Positions 1 through 8,600 of a stretch of DNA of 11,341 bases are shown here, one piece after another (the first letter of the stretch is position 1; the number at the start of each line of letters is the position of its first letter). Source of the DNA: Victivallales bacterium. Its GTDB lineage: Bacteria; Verrucomicrobiota; Lentisphaeria; Victivallales; JAUVCU01. The notes under the pieces were generated by a model, which saw only the letters and a program-made list of their open reading frames with translations, did no database searches and was not told the DNA's origin. The DNA lies in assembly GCA_029934175.1 (NCBI GenBank), contig JAOZMT010000035.1, positions 1 to 11,341 of the forward strand. Direction: 5' to 3'. Both the position numbers and the translations under genes were made by a program.

Positions 1-6
1 TTGCTA

Positions 7-22
7 TCCGCTTGAAAGCGGA
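7..22. other. Small perfect hairpin at the left edge
   Basis: TCCGCT and AGCGGA form a 6-bp stem around a TGAA loop. A run of eight T follows only after a gap of about nine bases (32-39), so on the + strand this is a poor match to an intrinsic terminator. It could be the tail of a longer palindrome cut by the window start, a remnant terminator of a rightward gene outside the window, or an interspersed repeat. No gene could be assigned to bases 1-81. Confidence 0.3.
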
Positions 23-81
23 ACTTCGACATTTTTTTTGACTTTTCTAACTCAAAGTGTAAAGCCTTGTTGAAATTAGCT

Positions 82-120
82 AAAAAAACCCATATTATAC
101 AAAAATTTGTATAGTATGGG
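82..120 (-). terminator. Intrinsic terminator of the glutamate-synthase-type gene
   Basis: Read leftwards, the arms at 107-120 and 89-102 form a 14-position stem capped by GGG/CCC, with a 4-base loop and one A.C mismatch. Seven U (82-88 as A on the + strand) follow directly. It lies 12 bases past the stop codon at 132, as expected for the end of this transcript. On the + strand the mismatch becomes a G.U pair, so the hairpin also forms there, but only a short T stretch follows on that side. Confidence 0.88.
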
Positions 121-131
121 CTATTTTAAGA

Positions 132-1775
132 TTATTGTTTTTTTAAAATAGACATTGCTTTTTTATCTGCAATATCTGTCATAAACGGAACGCCCGTTTC
201 TCTTTCTGTTTCTCTGTTTGCAGAATAAATATCATTTCTTGAAATAGTATCAAGAGAGAACTTCCTTGCTCCAGCCATAAATTGTTGTAAACCACATGCT
301 AATTTGTCAGCATATCCATACATTGCAATTGCACCAAAAGGAATATTTTTCATTTCATCTGCACCAACTATTTTTTTAACAGCTTCCCAACCTGCAAATA
401 TTTCTTCTGGATATTTTCCAAGAGAACTTACTGTTGTTGGAAGTTTTTCCCAATGCCCATTTACAGCTGCTTTTCTTTCAGGTTTAATAACTCCTTCAAT
501 ATTACTTCCCAAATAACCAGGTATCATTGGAGCTCTTCCCATACAAACTAATTTTGTATATGGTGCACCAAGGGACAGGGCTTTAAAAATATGGTCTTCT
601 CTAGCAAATCCACCTGCAAATGAAATGTCAGGAGGATTAATTCCTTGCGATTCAAGCACCTTACAATATTCATAAGCTTTTGCATGAAGAACAATTGATG
701 GCACTCCCCAAGTTTCCATCATATTCCAAGGACTCATTCCTGTTCCGCCACCAGCTCCATCAATTGTTAATAAATCTAATTTTGCATCAGCTGCATAACG
801 AATTGCCATAGCCAACTCTTCCATTCCATAAGCACCTGTTTTTAAAGATATTCTTTTATATCCAAGTTTTCTTAAATAAGCAACAGAGGTCATAAAAGAT
901 TCTCTAACTTCATCAGTTGTATCAAGTTCAGTATTTCCCAATCTGCTATGACGAGCAAAATGCGTAATAGCTCTTGCTTCAAATGCTTTTTGAACTTCTG
1001 GATCGTTAGGATTTGGATCTACAACATAACCTCTATCTTTTAGAAATTTAGCATATTCAAGTGATGAAACTTGTATTTCTCCACCAATATCTTTTGCCCC
1101 CTGCCCCCATTTCAATTCTATAATTACATCATTTCCATATTTATCAATAACATATTCTGCAACACCATTTCTTGTGTCTTCCACATTTAATTGAACAATA
1201 ATCGCTCCATATCCATTATAATATCTTAAAAATGTTTCAATCCTTCTATCAAGTTCAGGTGCTTCTATAATTTTTCCATTTTTAAGAATAGATTTTTTAT
1301 CAATCCCAACAACATTTTCACCTACAACAATAGGAAATCCACAAATTGCAGCTCCCGAAGCGAAAGATTCCCAATATTTAGCAGCAATAAAAGTTGAACC
1401 TAAAGCACCTGTCATAATTGGAACTTTGCATTTTGTTATTATTTCATTTCCAAATGATGTTTCAATTGTAGTATTTGGAAATACACAATCATCAGCGTTT
1501 TTTGTTAATCTTTCCGCTAAACCAGTTGAACCGTAAGCATAACCTTGCACTCTTAATGCATGATATCCAACACCTACCGAAGTTACATTTGATGAACCAG
1601 ATGTTGATTCTCCATAAGCTCTAGGATAAATAACTTCTCTTCCTTTAAGGCATGATAACCATGTTTCACATTTTCCTGTGCAATCTGTTGTGCATAATGT
1701 GCAAAGACCAGATTCACAAGCATCTCCACGATTTACAGTTCCTAACGCATCATTTTTCTTTCTCCATTGAATCAT
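132..1775 (-). CDS. FMN-binding glutamate-synthase-family protein (stand-alone synthase domain)
   Basis: This 547-residue protein matches the FMN-dependent synthase domain of glutamate synthase (GltB central/FMN region, COG0069). In the full enzyme that domain makes glutamate from 2-oxoglutarate and ammonia using reducing power. Visible signatures are the glycine-rich FMN-domain segment DGAGGGTGMSP (residues 339-349) and the phosphate-binding-like segment SFAGGFARED (385-394), followed by the conserved ALSLGA stretch. The N-terminus carries six cysteines (20, 25, 28, 32, 36, 42), suggesting an iron-sulfur cluster. There is no N-terminal glutaminase domain and none of the C-terminal beta-helix of classical GltB. 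No NADPH-dependent small subunit lies beside it, so the electron donor and the true substrate are unknown. The ATG at 1775 is supported by AAGGAG six bases upstream. The protein should be cytoplasmic. Assignment to the family is secure; glutamate synthesis itself is an inference, because relatives include other amidotransfer or N-methylglutamate enzymes. Confidence 0.92.
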   Translation of the reverse strand: MIQWRKKNDALGTVNRGDACESGLCTLCTTDCTGKCETWLSCLKGREVIYPRAYGESTSGSSNVTSVGVGYHALRVQGYAYGSTGLAERLTKNADDCVFPNTTIETSFGNEIITKCKVPIMTGALGSTFIAAKYWESFASGAAICGFPIVVGENVVGIDKKSILKNGKIIEAPELDRRIETFLRYYNGYGAIIVQLNVEDTRNGVAEYVIDKYGNDVIIELKWGQGAKDIGGEIQVSSLEYAKFLKDRGYVVDPNPNDPEVQKAFEARAITHFARHSRLGNTELDTTDEVRESFMTSVAYLRKLGYKRISLKTGAYGMEELAMAIRYAADAKLDLLTIDGAGGGTGMSPWNMMETWGVPSIVLHAKAYEYCKVLESQGINPPDISFAGGFAREDHIFKALSLGAPYTKLVCMGRAPMIPGYLGSNIEGVIKPERKAAVNGHWEKLPTTVSSLGKYPEEIFAGWEAVKKIVGADEMKNIPFGAIAMYGYADKLACGLQQFMAGARKFSLDTISRNDIYSANRETERETGVPFMTDIADKKAMSILKKQ

Positions 1776-1781
1776 AACTTG

Positions 1782-1787
1782 CTCCTT
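1782..1787 (-). promoter_or_regulatory. Ribosome binding site of the glutamate-synthase-type gene
   Basis: Read leftwards, AAGGAG lies six bases before the ATG at 1775, a near-ideal Shine-Dalgarno match that fixes the start. Confidence 0.85.
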
Positions 1788-1807
1788 TTTTAATAATTTT
1801 CAACTAC

Positions 1808-1850
1808 AAAAAAAGCCGAAGCAATTGCATAATCTGCAATTAGATTCGAC
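1808..1850 (-). terminator. Terminator-like hairpin in the leader of the glutamate-synthase-type gene (possible attenuator)
   Basis: Read leftwards, 1845-1850 pairs with 1815-1820 (GTCGAA with TTCGGC, one G.U). After a small 2x1 internal loop, eight further pairs form around a GATTA loop. Seven U follow directly (1808-1814). The structure sits 33 bases upstream of the ATG and just before the Shine-Dalgarno site. Two readings are possible: an attenuator controlling the downstream gene, or the ordinary terminator of the upstream DUF2294 gene, whose stop is 153 bases away. The promoter candidate at 1955-1982 lies upstream of the hairpin, which favours the attenuator reading. Confidence 0.7.
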
Positions 1851-1861
1851 CTTTATTTAAT

Positions 1862-1890
1862 ATTCAACTTCCTAAAATAGGACTTTGAAT
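1862..1890 (-). promoter_or_regulatory. Hairpin with symmetrical A.G/G.A internal loop in the same leader
   Basis: Read leftwards, ATTCAA pairs with TTGAAT and TCCTA pairs with TAGGA around a three-base TTT loop. The two stems are separated by AG opposite AG, that is, tandem A.G/G.A mismatches. No U tract follows, so it is not a terminator. Its place between promoter and terminator hairpin suggests a structural or ligand/protein-binding part of the leader. I do not recognise it as a known riboswitch class. Confidence 0.5.
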
Positions 1891-1954
1891 TTACTTAATT
1901 ATAGAAATAAGAATTACAGCTTTTAACAACTATCTTTCTCTTTCTAATAATTTA

Positions 1955-1982
1955 AATATATCACACTTTTTAGTTTTATCAA
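1955..1982 (-). promoter_or_regulatory. Sigma-70-like promoter for the glutamate-synthase-type gene
   Basis: Read leftwards, TTGATA (1977-1982) and TATATT (1955-1960) are separated by 16 bases, each matching consensus at five of six positions. Transcription would start near 1948, giving an untranslated leader of roughly 170 bases that contains both hairpins described here. The promoter begins about 20 bases after the DUF2294 stop codon. Confidence 0.5.
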
Positions 1983-2002
1983 TTTTTTTTAAATTTTATT
2001 TT

Positions 2003-2359
2003 TTATATTTTTTTATTCATAGTAAAAATAATAACTCTTTCTCCTGTTTTAACACTAATATCAGAATGCATACTAATAACTTCAGACTTTGTTATATCTT
2101 TTATAACTATCTCTAACAAAGATTTTCCTTTTTCAAGTAATTCTATTCTAACTTTTTTTATTAATTCTCTACCACTTGCATCTTCGGTATTAACTAATTG
2201 CTCTTCAGCTTTTGTCAAAACACCTTTTAATCGTATTAAAATCATATCATCAACGATATACGCTTTTGTTTCAAGAGGACCACGCCCCATATATTCTTTT
2301 TCAAATTTGATAATTGCTTCACATATTTCAGCTTCAATTTGCCCTTTTGTCTTATTCAT
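2003..2359 (-). CDS. DUF2294 / MpsC-family protein
   Basis: This 118-residue protein closely follows the DUF2294 family (PF10057, 'Na+-translocating membrane potential-generating system MpsC'; I recall Bacillus YbcI as a member). It shows the family hallmarks: N-terminal KGQIEAEICEAIIKFEKEYM followed by GRGP, the central DMILIRLKGVLTKAEEQL, and C-terminal SMHSDISVKTGERVIIFT. It fills the usual family length and has no signal peptide or membrane segment, so it should be cytoplasmic. MpsA/MpsB-type partners linked to sodium or bicarbonate transport are not in the window, so its role here is unproven. The frame also opens at an upstream GTG (2368), but that codon lies inside the AGGTGG Shine-Dalgarno site. 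The ATG at 2359 is therefore the better start. The next gene in the same direction has its own promoter candidate, so a shared operon is possible but not required. Confidence 0.9.
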   Translation of the reverse strand: MNKTKGQIEAEICEAIIKFEKEYMGRGPLETKAYIVDDMILIRLKGVLTKAEEQLVNTEDASGRELIKKVRIELLEKGKSLLEIVIKDITKSEVISMHSDISVKTGERVIIFTMNKKI

Positions 2360-2364
2360 ATTTA

Positions 2365-2370
2365 CCACCT
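2365..2370 (-). promoter_or_regulatory. Ribosome binding site of the DUF2294 gene (decides the start)
   Basis: Read leftwards the sequence is AGGTGGTAAATATG: AGGTGG, five bases, then ATG at 2359. The longer GTG start at 2368 would use bases of this site itself and has no comparable site of its own. Confidence 0.75.
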
Positions 2371-2411
2371 ATTGTTATTATAAAAGTTAAGATAATCATT
2401 TCAATTGTTTA

Positions 2412-2440
2412 ACTATAGCATATTATCACTGATTTTTCAA
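2412..2440 (-). promoter_or_regulatory. Sigma-70-like promoter for the DUF2294 gene
   Basis: Read leftwards, TTGAAA (2435-2440) and TATAGT (2412-2417) are 17 bases apart, with a TGC extended -10 just before TATAGT. The start point would be near 2405, leaving a leader of about 45 bases. A second candidate, TTGAAA (2399-2404) with a perfect TATAAT (2377-2382) at 16 bases, would start near 2370, right at the Shine-Dalgarno site, and is therefore less convenient. Confidence 0.6.
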
Positions 2441-2533
2441 TTAATTAATATTTTTTTTATATATTATTGTGATTCCCAAATATTGTATCTAACATTTCAG
2501 GATTAAATTTTAGAGAAAACAAGCAACAAAACT

Positions 2534-2584
2534 TGCGAAGCAAAAAGTAACGCAGACATCCTGTCTGCCTGTGCGAAGCAAAAA
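2534..2584. repeat. Direct repeat pair flanking a perfect hairpin
   Basis: TGCGAAGCAAAAA occurs at 2534-2546 and again at 2572-2584, 38 bases apart. Between them GCAGACA and TGTCTGC (2552-2568) form a perfect 7-bp stem with a TCC loop. Its G+C content is well above that of the surrounding poly-A/T-rich intergenic DNA. The layout resembles an interspersed palindromic repeat rather than a terminator, since no T tract adjoins it on either side, although a run of A follows the second repeat. Confidence 0.6.
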
Positions 2585-2609
2585 AAATCAAAAAAAAATC
2601 AAAAACCAC

Positions 2610-2638
2610 TTGCATATTTCGCAATAGCGTGCTATTTT
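2610..2638 (+). promoter_or_regulatory. Weak extended -10 promoter candidate for the giant gene
   Basis: TTGCAT (2610-2615), a 17-base spacer and TATTTT (2633-2638) preceded by TGC form a weak sigma-70 match with an extended -10. Transcription would start near 2645, about 45 bases before the ATG. The -10 overlaps the first palindrome copy, so a protein bound there could block it. No better rightward promoter is visible in 2440-2689. Confidence 0.3.
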
Positions 2639-2667
2639 TATAAAATATTCGCATATAGCGTGCTATT
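2623..2667. promoter_or_regulatory. Two copies of an interrupted palindrome, operator-like
   Basis: ATAGCGTGCTAT occurs at 2624-2635 and 2655-2666. Each is a palindrome (ATAGC-GT-GCTAT), and each copy is preceded by TTCGCA and followed by TTT. The centre-to-centre distance is 31 bases, close to three helical turns, so two bound dimers would sit on the same DNA face. The second copy ends 12 bases before the Shine-Dalgarno site of the giant gene. The two-base centre is too short for a good RNA hairpin, which favours a DNA-binding site. The regulator is unknown. Confidence 0.5.
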
Positions 2668-2678
2668 TTATTAGTAAA

Positions 2679-2684
2679 AAGGAG
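2679..2684 (+). promoter_or_regulatory. Ribosome binding site of the giant gene
   Basis: AAGGAG lies five bases before the ATG at 2690. The start is further supported by the signal peptide that begins at that codon. Confidence 0.85.
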
Positions 2685-2689
2685 ATATT

Positions 2690-5600
2690 ATGAGAAAGTT
2701 GAAGCAGTTTGTTTTATCGGTTACAGTAATAATTTTTACTGTTATGAATGTAAAAGGAGCAGATCCTGTATTAATGCAACCATGGAAACCAGCGGAAGAA
2801 GGTTCCCGAAGATTAGATGCTTGGCCGCAAGGTGTTTTTAATGGATTAACTATCGAAGTTTCAGATGCTATTAATGGTGAAAATATTGGATTTTTGCCTA
2901 GTTTTGATGATTTAGTTAGTAATTATAATGAGGTATCGTCTCCGAATGAAGAGGATCATCAATGGCATGAAAATTGCACAAGAGGAACTGATTTAACAAA
3001 AACTTGTGATGAAGATGAAGTTGGTCAATCAGGTTCTATATGGGATTATTTTTATTATCCATCATTTGGGAAAATGGATTATGCTCATTCTACAATTCAA
3101 TGTAGAGTTACAGATGATAACGGAGATATGGTTGGTGCAATTGGTTCCCCTTCTACTGGTGGAGTTTTACTAAATGCCATTGGTAAATTAGATAAACTTG
3201 GATATGATTTTACTCAATTAGATGGAAACGGCGATGGTAATGTTGAAACTATGAGTTATAGAGTTGAGGCTGGTTTTACTTGGCATGCAGCTGTTTTTGG
3301 TTATCCTTTTGGTGCAGGGCTAGAATTACCTTTGTCTTATGCAGCAAATCATTCTGGAATTGGAGTGTTTGGATTTGTTTGTCATGAAATGGGACATGCT
3401 TGTTATGGATTAGGAGAAAGTTATGCTCCGTCTGATGGTAGTTGTATGGTTTTAAAATGGGATCCTATGGGTGCTGGAGCAGTAAAAAGACCATCTCCAT
3501 ATAGTGTAATTGATAGAGTTAATCCTGGTTTTTTTAATTTTGTAGATATTGATGAAAATACAAGTAAAAGATTAGCAGTTAGGGTTGATAATGAGTTAGC
3601 TTATACATATAAAAAAGGAGGCGGTAGTAATGAAACATTTTTTATATGGACTCGTCAAAAAAGAGGATATGAGAAGAAGAGTGGAGCGTTAAAAACAGGA
3701 GATATTGATGAATACGGCGGTCTTATAATTTGGCATGATGGTAATATTGAAGAAGCTGATGGACGAAATAATTTAATAAACAAAAAATACAGTTATCACG
3801 AAAACACACTTTATAGAGCACCTGAATATCCTGCATTTAACGCACAAACTAATCCTAATTCTAATTGGAAATCTGGTGTAGAATCTGGATTAAATATTCA
3901 TTCTATTAGTGAAGACCATGAAATGATGACATTTGTTGTTGGAAAAGGAATCCCTAATGGCACGCCGACTTTAAATGTTGATGATGATAAAGTAACAGGT
4001 TTTACTTATTTAGGAACACAGCCTGTTATGCCTATGAAGTTTGGTATTTGGAATGAACAATCAGGAACTTTGAAATATGAAGTTCATATACCTAAGCACG
4101 CTGATTGGTTACACGCAGATGTTACAACTGGCGATGTTTCAGATGAAGGTGATATTGTTACTTTAACAGTTCCTAATGCAAAAAATATGAAAGCAGGAAT
4201 TTATCATGCTGTAATTGAAGTTGTTGCGGGTAATAATCAAGTTAAAAAAGTAGATTTTGAGTTTGCGATTAACGCAGAGCCTGATATGCGTCTTGATAGA
4301 ACAGTCATTGATATGGAAGTAAACCCTTCTGACTTTGATCTTATTCCTGCATGTGATTTCGCTGGGTTCTCTATTATTAATACAAGTATGGGGCGAATGA
4401 ATTATGAAGCTACAGTTATACAAGGTGCTGATTGGTTATATTTGAGACAAGACAAAGGTTTTATTCGTTCAGTTATGCAAGGTTGGGTTTGGTTAGAATG
4501 TGACAAAGATAAATTAATTCCTGGCACTGAATACACTGCAAAAATAAAAGTTAAAGCTACTGATATTTTAGGAAACAATGTGGCATCAAATAATCAAATT
4601 GTTACAGTTAAGATGAAAGTAAAAGATACTAATAGCACTAGATTATTATTGTATCCTGATTCTAAACTTGACCCTGATAACCCTGAAATGATTACTGAAT
4701 CTGGTGACATTTTTGCTTTTTTTGATAAAGGAACAGAATTTTATGAAGTGCTTGTTAATACAATTGCGACAAAAGATTTATATTTTAGGAATGTTGGTTC
4801 AACTGCAACTCCTATTACAATTAACAGTATAACTCTTTCTGGTGGCGATGATGACCAATTTTCTTTGACAGCTAATCTACCTAAAACCATGTCAGATTTT
4901 GATGATTTTTATTTGCCAACTATTACATTTAATCCTACCACAACAGGATACAAAAGAGCAACAGTTGTAGTAAATCATACTATTGGAGGCGTTACAAAAG
5001 ATTTTAGATTTGATGTTTCTGGGACATCTACAGATGCTGACGGTTATGCTCATGAAGCTTTTGAAGATACTGAAACTTCGGCAGAAAATGCTCCTGTTTT
5101 AAAATTAGATGGAACGATTTTAAGGCGTCAATTGACAAAAGATGATACAGATTGGTTTAAATTTACGGTTACTGGTTCTAAAAATGTAATGCTTACAGTT
5201 AAAGACCCATATCATCCTTATCCATATTATAAAGATTCTAATAATAGAAAAACACATGTTACTCCTAAAATTAAAGTTAGAAAAAAGAGCGAAAACTCTT
5301 TCTTTGTTAATAAATGGTTATTAATTATGGGAAAAGGGATTATTAGGGAAAAAGGGTTATATGTAGAAATTTTACTTCCATCTTTAGAAGCTGGTGATTA
5401 CATTGTTCAAATTGATAATGGTGCTGGAATATATGAAATTAGTGCAGAAGCCCAAGATAGTAACGCTCAAGTTTTTGGGAAAGATGTTGCAATAAATCAC
5501 AATGACACTTCTCCTACAAATGCTGATGGAACAAATTTTGGAACGGTTGGCGTTGGAGACAGCAAAGAACATTCTTTTAGAATTTCTAATTTAAGTAATT

Positions 5601-8600
5601 ACAGAATTGAGTTCCCTGGTCAAGTAAATGATATTGGTCATAACAAAGGGGTTGTTCTTAGTAATACAGAGGATTTTTCTGTCGCTGTTGATTTACCGAG
5701 AATGCAACATAAATATAAAAATGTGTATTTTACTATTAATTTCCATCCAACAAGTAGTGGAAATAAAACAGCTACTGTTACAATCCCTACGACCGACCCA
5801 GATTTCCCTCTTTATACATTTAATATAAAAGGTTCTGGACAAAGCAATAATCCTCCTGTTATTTCATTAAATAGTTCTATTCCTATTCAAATTGATGAGG
5901 GCGATGCAAGTTCGTGGACTGCACCTAGTTTATCTGCGACTGATGCAGATGGTGATGCTTTAACATGGTTTCTTTTCTCGCCAGCAATTGGAGGTAGCGT
6001 AACTGTTAATGGTAATGGCAGTTCTCCAAATACAATCGTATATACACCTTATCCTGATTCTTCTTTTAACGATTCTTTTATTGTTGGAGTTAGAGATTCT
6101 AAAGGCGCGGAAGATTATATGACAATTACTGTTGAAGTAACTCCTTCTGATGATGCTCCTGTTTTATTGAACCCACTCGCTGATGTTGAAGTCAAAGTTC
6201 AAGCTACTTCTTATTCTTCTATCCCTTTAAATACTTTTTACGACCCAGATTCTGTGTTGATTTATACAGCAACTCTTGGAAATGGCGATCCGTTACCATA
6301 TTGGATTACATTTGATGAAGAGTATTTAGTTTTAAAATATTCACCTGAAGAGTCTCAAGCTGGAACTTATCAAATTAAAATTCAAGTTAAAGAACAGGTT
6401 GGAGAACAAAGAACTGCTTCTGATACATTTGAATTAAAAGCAACTGGATATTTGAAATTACATTACAAAATGGACGAAACATCAGGAACAACAATTCACG
6501 ACGCATGTGGTAATCATAATGGAACAATTGTTGATGCAGCAAATTGTTCATCTCAAGTAATTTATAATCAATCTGGCGTTATTGCTAAAAGTTTAGAGTT
6601 TACAAAAGCTGATTATGCAAATGAATCAAAAATGATTGATTTAAGTAAAACAGGCGGGAATATATACACAGATCAAAATGGTCAAGATATTACTGTTTCT
6701 GTGTGGATAAAAACATCGCATGGAGTTAAAAATACAAATTCTTATAATAGATATGCATCGATTATGAATTTAGGTGCAAGCACAAGTGGGTTTAGGATTT
6801 TTATTAATGAAAATAATAAAGTAATGTTATATTGTCATAATAAAGAAACGAATATCATTTCAACAGATGCGATAAATGATGGTGCTTGGCATAATATTAT
6901 TGCAACTTATCATTTTGATCCTTTATTAGGCAAAGCTTTTATTTCATTAACCGTTGATGGTGTAAAAATGGGAGAATTAGATATACGATTTGGCTCTGAA
7001 ATAAAAGCTGACTTAGCAGAACTTTTTCACTTAGGAGGTATCGAATTTTCAGGTTCTGGAAGATCATACAATCCTTTTTATGGTAATATAGATGATTTTC
7101 GTCTTTATACAAAAGCTTTTACCGATGAGGAAATTGCAGATTTATATAATTCATTAAAAGATACACAAATAAAAATAGACCCTGTCGAAACAGTTGTTTT
7201 AGAAGGCGGAACTGCAATTAAACGAGTTAAATTATCTCGTGAGCCAAATAGTAATAAAACATTAAAAATTGCAAAAGTTTCTGGAGATAATAATATTTCT
7301 TGCGATACAAGCACTCTTTCTTTTACTAAAAATAATTGGAATGAGTATCAAAACATTGAGTTTTCAGCTACAACTGATTCAGATTCAGATAATGGAACTG
7401 CTATATTTAAAATAACTTCTTCAGGTATGAAAAAAGTTAATTTTACAGTCCGTGAAGCTGATATTAATAAAACAGCATCTATTATTGCAAATAAAAACAC
7501 AATTACTATAACAGAAGGTCAAACAAGTTTAGAGTTAACAGTTAGTTTAGGTCAAAAATTAACAGGAGATGAAACAGTATCGATTAATTTAGAGTCAACA
7601 GAACTAGGAGCACCATCTTTTGAAGTTGAGCATAAAACAATTGCATTTAATTCCACAAATTGGTTTACTCCTCAAGTAATTGTTATTCAAACAAATGATG
7701 ATTTAGATGTTGGAAATAAAAATATCGGATTGAGAGTATTTGTTGATAATGAAACTAGCTCTTCAAGTTACGCTGATATTGAAAAAATAATTTCAGTAGA
7801 TATAATTGATAATGATATAGATATTTTTCCGAGAAATGGAATTTGGCCAACTTGGTTGACTAACGAAACTTTCCCGAATAAAACTCTTGATTTAGTTACT
7901 GAAAGTCCTCAAGAAGGAAATTTCTGCATAAAAGAAATTGGTCCTGAAAGTGAAGCTTCTTCAGAAGAGCTTTTTGCAACTATGAAAGTAACTGATGGTC
8001 CATTTGAATACGCTCTTAAAACTAACGCTGCCACTGGTGATAACAATGCAGAGGTCGAAGTTTTAATTATCGACCTAAATTTAGGTGGCAAAAGTGCAGT
8101 TCCTAAAATAATTCATTCTACGGCTTCTATGAAAAATAACTGGCTTACAAATACTATTGAGGTTCCTTATGCGGCGGAATTGCAATTTATGTGGAAATTT
8201 TATCATGATGGAAACAGTGGTTCAGGAGAAAGACATACTTATTGGTTGGATTCTGTAAAATTCCCGCTTATTTCTTCGGTCAAGGTTCTTGATGTTATTG
8301 AAGAACAAAATGCTTTTTTACAAGTTTCATTAACTATGCCACCTGAAAAACCTGTTAAAGTTTTTGCAGCCCCACTAAATGGTGGCGATGATGATATTCT
8401 TTTGCTAGGAACGCAACCGCCACAAAGCTCTGAAGTTTTTGAAGGTAGTGACTTCCTTGTTTTTACTAAGGATAATTATAATATTCCTCAAACTTTTGTA
8501 TTCCAAGCAAAATATGATACCGATACTGTAAATGGCTCAAAACAATTTAAATTGACATCATCATTCTCTACAGATAGAATTGTAACTGTTACAGAATGTG

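Noticed and set aside
3..31. Fragment of a tRNA (a CTTGAAA loop resembling a serine anticodon loop)
   Set aside because: The flanking bases do not pair as a 5-bp anticodon stem around that loop, and there is no T-arm signature.
1..32. Leftward ATG at 32 (MSKFRFQADS...) as the start of a gene leaving the window
   Set aside because: No Shine-Dalgarno site precedes it, only a run of A, and the frame reads through a perfect hairpin; too short to support.
304..516. Rightward open frame of 70 codons opposite the glutamate-synthase-type gene
   Set aside because: It lies wholly antisense to a well-supported gene and shows no family features or ribosome binding site.
1808..1948. T-box or known glutamine riboswitch (glnA or downstream-peptide type) in the leader
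   Set aside because: The T-box GGTGG-type antiterminator bulge and the conserved bases of the glutamine motifs are not present.
2457..2654. Leftward open frame of 65 codons in the divergent intergenic region
   Set aside because: It covers the repeat hairpin, the twin palindromes and poly-A runs, has no Shine-Dalgarno site and gives a low-complexity Phe/Leu-rich protein, so it is most likely non-coding.
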